This document shows positions 5,503-9,938 of a DNA stretch of 9,938 nt, piece after piece. The translations under genes and the position numbers were made by a program. The stretch's first letter is position 1, and the number at the start of each line of letters is the position of its first letter. The DNA comes from an archaeon (GTDB lineage: Archaea > Thermoproteota > Nitrososphaeria_A > Caldarchaeales > Wolframiiraptoraceae). Below the pieces are notes generated by a model. It was given only the letters and a program-made list of their open reading frames with translations. It did not search any database and was not told the DNA's origin. The stretch is taken from the NCBI GenBank assembly GCA_029258815.1, contig JAPDJZ010000158.1, positions 1-9,938 on the forward strand, written 5' to 3'.

Positions 5503-7338
5503 TTGAAGGGAATGAATGGTAGGATCTTGAGAATAGACCTCACAAGAAAGAAGACGAGTGTTGAGAGGATCCCGGAGGAATGGATGCGTAAATATCTCGG
5601 TGGAAGAGGTCTCGCCGCGAGATACTATTACGACGAGGTGGAGGCTCGGGCTCATCCGCTATCCCCGGAGAACAAGCTGATATTCATGACCGGCCCCCTA
5701 ACGGGTGTATCGGTCTTCGGCTCGACCAAGGCGTATATCGTCGCCAAGTCCCCGCTCACGGAACACTACTCGGTTACGAACGCCGGAGGATACTTCGGAG
5801 CAAGCCTGAAGCGCGCCGGATACGATGGCTTGATCGTTGAGGGTAGGTCGGAGAAGCCCGTATACCTATCGATTCTCGACGGGGATATCGAGATAAGGGA
5901 CGCGGAGGCTTTCTGGGGGTTGAAGGTTCCTGAAGCCCATGAGGCCATGCGGGAGGAGGTCGGCGAGAAGAGCGCCTCGGTTGCCTGCATAGGTCCAGCG
6001 GGGGAGAGGCTTTCTCGGATAGCCTGCATCCTCGCGGATAGCTCCGATAGGCGGGGAGGGGCCTTCGGGAGGGGAGGGCTAGGCGCGGTCATGGGCTCAA
6101 AGAACCTTAAAGGAATCCTCGTTCATGGGACGCGGGATATCGAGGTAGCCCGCCCGGATGAGCTGAGGGAGTATCTCCGGGGGAGGGTGAAGCAGCTGAG
6201 GGAGACCACCGGAAACCACACTAGGTATGGGACTCTTCAATATACCGAGCCGCTATACGAGCTTGGAGCCTATCCGATAATGAACTTCACTAGGACGAGG
6301 GTCGAGGAGGGGCTTATCGAAAGCCTCTCGACCGAGGCCATGAGGGACAAGTATCTCGCGGGAGATGCCGCCTGCTACAGATGCCCGGTAGCGTGCGGAA
6401 AGGTTCTAGCGGCGAGAAGCCGGAGGTGGAGCGGATACAGGACTAAGGTCGAGTACGAGACCTTATGGAGCTTCGGGCCGCAGTGCGGGGTCTTCGAATA
6501 CGATGTGGTGATCGCTGCGAACGCCCTAGCCGAGGAATACGGCCTCGACGGGATGTCGGCAGGCTACACCATTGGGTTCGCGATGGAGCTCTACGAGAAG
6601 GGGATAATCGACCGCGAGCTCACCGGCGGGCTCAGCCTCAGGTTCGGCGACGGCGAGGCGGAGGTCGAGCTTCTAAGGCTCATGGGCGAGCGGAAGGGCG
6701 TTGGAGAGATCTTTGCTGATGGAGCGTATAGGGCGGCTGAAAGGATCGGCAGGGGCTCGATGAGATACGTGATGCACGTTAAGAGGCAGGAGTTCGCGGC
6801 CTATGAGCCGAGGGCGTTCTACGGGATAGGTTTATCCTACGCGACCTCCTCGAGGGGCGCCTGCCATAACGTCGGGGGATGGACCATCAGGGATGAGCTT
6901 CTAAAGCCTAAGATCGATAGATTCGCCGTCGAGGGCAAGGGAAGGCTCGTCAAGAGCATACAAGACGTTAGGGGATACATCGACTCGCTAGCCCTCTGCA
7001 CGATCCCGCGGAGGTCGCTAGGCTTAACCGACGACCCGGACCCCTCGGTCGTAAACCACGTTACCGGAGCCGGATTCTCCGGAAAGGAGTTGATAACCAT
7101 CGGCGAGAGGGTTTACAACATCGAGAGGCTGATCCTGAACAGGGAAGGCGTAACGAGAAAAGACGACACCCTTCCGGAAAGGATTATGCATGAGCCTCTC
7201 CCGGATGGGCCGGCTAAGGGTCATAGGATCGCGCCGGAGATGCTCGATCGGATGCTAGACGAATACTATGAGGCGAGGGGCTGGAGCTCCAGCGGAGTGG
7301 TTACCGAGGAGAAGATGAGAGAGCTCGGTATCCCGTGA
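5503..7338 (+). CDS. Tungsten-containing aldehyde:ferredoxin oxidoreductase family protein
   Basis: Oxidises aldehydes to carboxylates with ferredoxin as acceptor, using a tungsto-bispterin cofactor and one [4Fe-4S] cluster in the cytosol. The 611 residues equal the size of Pyrococcus furiosus AOR. The N-terminal pterin-binding domain has G-R-I-L-R-I-D-L (6-13), L-G-G-R-G-L-A (32-38), A-K-S-P (81-84), T-N-A-G-G-Y-F-G (92-99) and A-F-G-R-G-G-L-G-A-V-M-G-S-K (187-200). The cluster ligands are C291, C294, C298 (C-Y-R-C-P-V-A-C) and C499 (S-L-A-L-C). Glu319 in Y-E-T-L-W and His455 in R-G-A-C-H match the conserved acid and histidine near the metal. TTG 5503 is supported by GGGAGG and by the family-typical start. 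The stop overlaps a possible GTG of the phosphoglucose isomerase gene, implying one operon. This hints that the substrate is a sugar intermediate such as glyceraldehyde-3-phosphate or glyceraldehyde, which the sequence alone cannot prove. Confidence 0.95.
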   Translation: MKGMNGRILRIDLTRKKTSVERIPEEWMRKYLGGRGLAARYYYDEVEARAHPLSPENKLIFMTGPLTGVSVFGSTKAYIVAKSPLTEHYSVTNAGGYFGASLKRAGYDGLIVEGRSEKPVYLSILDGDIEIRDAEAFWGLKVPEAHEAMREEVGEKSASVACIGPAGERLSRIACILADSSDRRGGAFGRGGLGAVMGSKNLKGILVHGTRDIEVARPDELREYLRGRVKQLRETTGNHTRYGTLQYTEPLYELGAYPIMNFTRTRVEEGLIESLSTEAMRDKYLAGDAACYRCPVACGKVLAARSRRWSGYRTKVEYETLWSFGPQCGVFEYDVVIAANALAEEYGLDGMSAGYTIGFAMELYEKGIIDRELTGGLSLRFGDGEAEVELLRLMGERKGVGEIFADGAYRAAERIGRGSMRYVMHVKRQEFAAYEPRAFYGIGLSYATSSRGACHNVGGWTIRDELLKPKIDRFAVEGKGRLVKSIQDVRGYIDSLALCTIPRRSLGLTDDPDPSVVNHVTGAGFSGKELITIGERVYNIERLILNREGVTRKDDTLPERIMHEPLPDGPAKGHRIAPEMLDRMLDEYYEARGWSSSGVVTEEKMRELGIP

Positions 7339-7340
7339 AT

Positions 7341-7348
7341 GGGGGGTG
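7341..7348 (+). promoter_or_regulatory. Ribosome binding site deciding the cupin start
   Basis: GGGGGGTG, a good match to the GAGGTG core, lies seven bases before ATG 7356. The in-frame GTG at 7335 has no such sequence, so initiation at 7356 is preferred. Confidence 0.5.
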
Positions 7349-7355
7349 CGGAATC

Positions 7356-7964
7356 ATGGAAGGCTTCAGCGAGGCCATGCCCACGCTCTCCCTAAATCTT
7401 AGAAGATACCTGCTCAAACCCACGACACGCGAGAACGTCGTCAAACTCAGTGATATGAGAGAATTCTTCGCGGATCGCGACGCCGTCGAGAGAGTGCTCT
7501 CGAGGAGGGATCCGAAGATCTATGAGTATCGTGAGTTCACTCCGGGAGAGGGGCCGGGGCATCTATCAGTGGGGATCACCGTGATCTATCCCGGGAAGGT
7601 CGGTAGAGAATACTACATGACCCGAGGCCACTTCCACCTAAAGGATACCGCCGAATACTATTACTGCATAGCCGGGAGGGGTATTCTGCTCCTTCAATCG
7701 AGGAGCGGCGAGGTCGCCTGCGCGGAGCTCCGAGCCGGGACGATCGCTTACATCCCGCCAGGCTGGGGCCACAGGGCCGTGAACGTCGGAAGAGGGAGGC
7801 TAGCCTTCCTATACGTATACTCCTCGGACTCGGGCCACGATTACGGCGTAATAAAGGAGAAAGGCTTCGCGAGAATCGTCGTCGAGGAGCGTGGGAGACC
7901 AAAGCTCGTGGATAATCCCAGATACGCGCGGCGACCGCCTCGGCGAAAAGAGGAGGATAAATAG
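7356..7964 (+). CDS. pgiA: Glucose-6-phosphate isomerase, archaeal cupin type
   Basis: Interconverts glucose-6-phosphate and fructose-6-phosphate. This is the metal-dependent cupin enzyme of Pyrococcus/Thermococcus, unrelated to the classical isomerase. From ATG 7356 the protein has 202 residues against about 189 in P. furiosus. Matching segments are L-S-D-M-R-x-F-F (32-39), V-I-Y-P-G-K-V-G-R-E (76-85), G-H-F-H (91-94) with metal ligands His92, His94 and Glu100, P-P-G-W-G-H-R-A-V-N (134-143) with His139, and the C-terminal D-S-G-H-D-Y-G and V-D-N-P-R. The gap from the second His to Glu is one residue shorter than in the Pyrococcus enzyme. A basic tail, R-R-P-P-R-R-K-E-E-D-K, extends past the usual end. 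It lies directly behind the AOR gene; the alternative GTG at 7335 would overlap that gene's stop codon by two bases. Confidence 0.93.
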   Translation: MEGFSEAMPTLSLNLRRYLLKPTTRENVVKLSDMREFFADRDAVERVLSRRDPKIYEYREFTPGEGPGHLSVGITVIYPGKVGREYYMTRGHFHLKDTAEYYYCIAGRGILLLQSRSGEVACAELRAGTIAYIPPGWGHRAVNVGRGRLAFLYVYSSDSGHDYGVIKEKGFARIVVEERGRPKLVDNPRYARRPPRRKEEDK

Positions 7965-7971
7965 TTAATAT
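7957..7971 (+). promoter_or_regulatory. Possible TATA region of the eIF2-gamma gene
   Basis: ATAAATAGTTAATAT overlaps the stop codon of the cupin gene. A box here would start transcription around 7985-7995, downstream of the TTG at 7978 and shortly before the TTG at 8005, which helps choose the latter as start codon. Confidence 0.4.
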
Positions 7972-8004
7972 GAGCTATTGATTAGGTTTCTTCCGGTTTG
8001 GGAA

Positions 8005-8334
8005 TTGTCCACGCTCAAGCCTCTGCCTAAGCAGCCTGAGGTTAACATCGGAACCCTAGGCCATGTCGATAATGGGAAGAGCACGATCGTCCAGGCCATA
8101 ACGGGCATCTGGCCCGCTAGGCACTCGGAGGAGCTTAAGCGGGGGATCACGATAAAGATAGGCTACGCCGACGCCGCGATCTACCGGTGCCCGAGCTGCG
8201 AGGAGCCGCACAATTATACGACCGAGGAGAAGTGTCCTAGATGCGGGTCCGAGACCGAGTTCGTTAGAGCGGTATCCTTCATCGATTGCCCGGGTCATCA
8301 CTCGCTGATGATTCATGGAGTCCTAGATCTGTGA
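8005..8334 (+). CDS. eif2g: Translation initiation factor eIF2 gamma subunit, N-terminal fragment (truncated at a breakpoint)
   Basis: The GTPase subunit of aIF2, which brings initiator tRNA to the small ribosomal subunit. From TTG 8005 the protein begins like other archaeal members, with P-K-Q-P-E-V-N-I-G (8-16). It has the G1 loop G-H-V-D-N-G-K-S (19-26), the switch I block H-S-E-E-L-K-R-G-I-T-I (40-50), the subunit-specific zinc knuckle C62/C65 and C77/C80, and G3 D-C-P-G-H (94-98). Similarity stops after H-S-L-M (99-102), where the family continues with a conserved T-M-L-S-G-A helix; here seven unrelated residues lead to TGA. Only about 109 of roughly 410 residues remain, without the N-K-x-D motif and domains II and III, so this fragment cannot be functional. 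TTG 7978 would add nine unconserved residues. The usual V-D-H-G-K of G1 reads V-D-N-G-K. Confidence 0.93.
   Translation: MSTLKPLPKQPEVNIGTLGHVDNGKSTIVQAITGIWPARHSEELKRGITIKIGYADAAIYRCPSCEEPHNYTTEEKCPRCGSETEFVRAVSFIDCPGHHSLMIHGVLDL
8305..8316. other. Breakpoint 1: eIF2-gamma joined to the region upstream of an SppA gene
   Basis: The eIF2-gamma reading frame is family-like to Met102 (codon 8308-8310) and unrelated afterwards. Only about 25-30 bases separate this point from the ATG of the SppA-like frame. I see no inverted repeats, target duplication or transposase, so a mobile-element insertion is not indicated. The exact base of the join cannot be fixed without a homologue alignment. Confidence 0.7.
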
Positions 8335-8338
8335 GAAG

Positions 8339-9938
8339 ATGAAGGGGTTGTTTAGGAAGACTTGGTTCATAGTCTTGGTGACCGCGATAGTAACGGCTGG
8401 AGCTGTTTCCGGGATATGGCTCGCCATTTCGAGGATGAGCACGCCGACCTATAGTGGATATGTGGCCGTCATAAAGCTATCTGGAAACATAGCCTATCAA
8501 AAATCTCCGATCTCTATCCTAGGCGCAACCCTAACCCCAGAGGATGTTGAGGAGCTCGTCGAGGAAGTTGAGGCTGACCCGTATGCGAGGGCCGTCGTCC
8601 TCTACATCAACAGTCCTGGTGGAAGCGCCTCGGCCTCAGAGGAAATCTACAACATTCTTAGGAGGCTTTCAGAGACTAGGCCCGTCGTGGCGTATATCTC
8701 GGAGTATGGGACCTCGGGTGGATACTATATCTCCTTGGCCGCCGATGAGATAATAGCCTCTCCCACCTCGTTGACGGGCTCTATTGGAGCTGTCTCAATC
8801 TACTTCAACATCCAAGGATTGGCTGAGAAGCTCGGAGTGAGAAGCGAGGTCTTCAAGAGCGGTAGGTTTAAGGATATTGGAAGCCCGTATAGAGAGCTGA
8901 CCGATGAGGAGAGGAGAATCCTACAATCTATGGTGAACTCGACGGCGAAGGTCTTCATCGAGAGGGTTAGGGAGGTGAGGGGGCTGGATTTCAAGATCGT
9001 GGTCGGGGGATCCGGTGCCTGGCAACTCGCGTATTATCATGAAGATGCCAAGGAGTTACCTATCGATCACGTTGTGATGGGCGAGGTAGAGCACGTAGTA
9101 GCTCGTCTTTTCGAGGAGATCATGAGCGGTGGGGCCGATCGCGTGATCGCCATAAGAGACTTCCCGCGAGTAGATCAGATACCGCGTATCCTGAGACCTG
9201 CTTACAAAGGCATGGTGGAGGTGATGAGGGGCTGTGGGAGGGGCTGCAAGTTCTGTGAGCCTAACCTCAGGAGGGCTCGCTACTTCCCGCTAGAGCACGT
9301 CTTAGAGGAGGTTAGGGTTAACGTTAGCGGCGGCTTCAACCGCATCTGGCTCCATAGCGAGGATATCTTCCTCTACATGCTCGAGGACCGAAAGCGCTTC
9401 TACCCTAATCCGGATGCCGTGGTAGGCCTATTCGAGGCGGTGATGAAGCAACCCGGAGTAACCCACGCCAACCCAACTCACGGTACCATAGCGCCCGCGG
9501 CTGCGAGTCCGGATATGATAAGGAGGATCTCGGAGGTGATTAATGCGAGGTCGAGCAGATGGATCGGGATACAGCCGGGGCTGGAGACAGGATCCTCGAG
9601 GCTCATAAGGAATTTGATGCCCAACAAGGCTAAGCCCTTCTCCCCGGAGGAGTGGCACGAAGTGGTCATTAGGGGGACGTACGTGTTTAACAAGTACTAC
9701 TGGTTCCCAGCCTACACGCTGGTCCTCGGGCTCCCAGGGGAGAGTGAGGAGGATGCCATTGAAACGGCGAGGCTCATAGTCACAATGGAGAGGATCCTGA
9801 GGGAAAAGCTGGGGGAGGACAGAGCGCACTTTACGGTCACGCCGCTAGCCTTTGTCCCTCTGGGTACCCTTAAGAAAGGGGAGTTCTTCGACGTAGAGGC
9901 TCAAATAAACGAGGGACGTTTCCTCGTCATTTACCACT
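8339..9938 (+). CDS. In-frame fusion of a signal peptide peptidase (SppA) and a B12-type radical SAM protein, open at the window end
   Basis: I translated this frame by hand; it has no stop from ATG 8339 to the window end (533 codons). Residues 1-216 are SppA (family S49, a membrane protease degrading signal-peptide remnants): basic N-terminus, membrane anchor 9-30, I-N-S-P-G-G (90-95), nucleophile Ser126 in T-S-G-G-Y-Y, and Lys178 in R-F-K-D-I-G-S-P, the probable general base. The family's last 50 or so residues are missing. From about 218 the sequence becomes the second half of a B12-binding domain (K-I-V-V-G-G-S-G-A-W-Q-L, then I-D-H-V-V-M-G-E), followed by a radical SAM domain with the C-x3-C-x2-C cluster motif at C299, C303 and C306 and P-G-L-E-T-G-S-S further on. 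The halves belong in different compartments, and each lacks a conserved part. A chimeric join is more likely than a true fusion. No good ribosome binding site precedes the ATG. Confidence 0.75.
   Translation, partial: MKGLFRKTWFIVLVTAIVTAGAVSGIWLAISRMSTPTYSGYVAVIKLSGNIAYQKSPISILGATLTPEDVEELVEEVEADPYARAVVLYINSPGGSASASEEIYNILRRLSETRPVVAYISEYGTSGGYYISLAADEIIASPTSLTGSIGAVSIYFNIQGLAEKLGVRSEVFKSGRFKDIGSPYRELTDEERRILQSMVNSTAKVFIERVREVRGLDFKIVVGGSGAWQLAYYHEDAKELPIDHVVMGEVEHVVARLFEEIMSGGADRVIAIRDFPRVDQIPRILRPAYKGMVEVMRGCGRGCKFCEPNLRRARYFPLEHVLEEVRVNVSGGFNRIWLHSEDIFLYMLEDRKRFYPNPDAVVGLFEAVMKQPGVTHANPTHGTIAPAAASPDMIRRISEVINARSSRWIGIQPGLETGSSRLIRNLMPNKAKPFSPEEWHEVVIRGTYVFNKYYWFPAYTLVLGLPGESEEDAIETARLIVTMERILREKLGEDRAHFTVTPLAFVPLGTLKKGEFFDVEAQINEGRFLVIYH
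8984..8998. other. Breakpoint 2: SppA passes in frame into a B12-binding/radical SAM protein
   Basis: Up to R-G-L-D (residues 214-217) the protein follows SppA, which should continue with the G-R-x-x-T-G-x-x-A-x-x-x-G-L-V-D segment. From F-K-I-V-V-G-G (218-224) it follows the second half of a B12-binding domain instead. The change falls inside two conserved domains and leaves no linker. No repeat or insertion-sequence end is visible at the join. Confidence 0.7.

Noticed and set aside
8005..8334. A natural short GTPase, a stand-alone G1-G3 protein
   Set aside because: It has the eIF2-gamma zinc knuckle and switch regions but lacks the guanine-specificity motif, and the family sequence is lost abruptly. 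A broken gene is the better explanation.
8311..8990. Insertion of a mobile element carrying sppA
   Set aside because: No transposase, terminal inverted repeats or target duplication are visible, and the radical SAM part after the second join does not resume eIF2-gamma.
1..9938. CRISPR array, tRNA or rRNA gene
   Set aside because: No regularly spaced repeats and no cloverleaf or rRNA-like stretches were seen on reading both strands; gaps between genes are all under 130 bases.

Overview
The window is archaeal. It carries eukaryote/archaea-type ribosomal proteins S28e and L24e, an archaeal eIF2-gamma start, type II IPP isomerase, a tungsten aldehyde oxidoreductase and a cupin-type phosphoglucose isomerase. 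The tungsten enzyme, the strong AGG/AGA arginine preference, frequent TTG starts with GGTGATC-like ribosome binding sites and short TATA-to-start spacing all suggest a (hyper)thermophilic archaeon. I favour the Thermoproteota/TACK side, but the sequence does not let me name a lineage.

Layout. 1-296 (minus): N-terminus of a membrane-anchored PH-domain protein cut by the window edge. 396-1487 (minus): type II isopentenyl-diphosphate isomerase. 1488-1613: divergent promoter region. 1614-3536 (plus): a KDG-aldolase-like enzyme followed at once by a D-2-hydroxyacid dehydrogenase. 3596-4441: MEMO family protein. 4509-5412: rpS28e, rpL24e and nucleoside diphosphate kinase, a conserved archaeal translation-gene neighbourhood. 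5503-7964: an aldehyde:ferredoxin oxidoreductase overlapping or abutting a cupin phosphoglucose isomerase. 8005-8334: the first quarter of eIF2-gamma. 8339-9938: one open frame that starts as a signal peptide peptidase (SppA) and continues as a B12-type radical SAM protein, running off the window.

How the genes may work together. Two sugar-metabolism pairs flank the ribosomal genes: aldolase plus hydroxyacid dehydrogenase, and AOR plus phosphoglucose isomerase. They fit a ferredoxin-linked archaeal glycolysis or Entner-Doudoroff scheme in which glyceraldehyde or glyceraldehyde-3-phosphate is oxidised by the tungsten enzyme; the exact substrates are inference. IPP isomerase and MEMO are members of the archaeal mevalonate neighbourhood, here separated by the aldolase/dehydrogenase pair.

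The most unusual part is 8300-9000. The essential GTPase eIF2-gamma stops making sense right after its G3 motif, an SppA begins a few bases later, and that SppA changes in mid-domain, in frame, into the second half of a B12-binding domain plus a radical SAM domain. Arginine-codon use differs between the three blocks. The simplest reading is a chimeric (misassembled or amplification-joined) contig. A real rearrangement or gene fusion is possible but needs read-level proof. Apart from this I see no mobile element, CRISPR array, tRNA or rRNA, and no convincing undescribed system.
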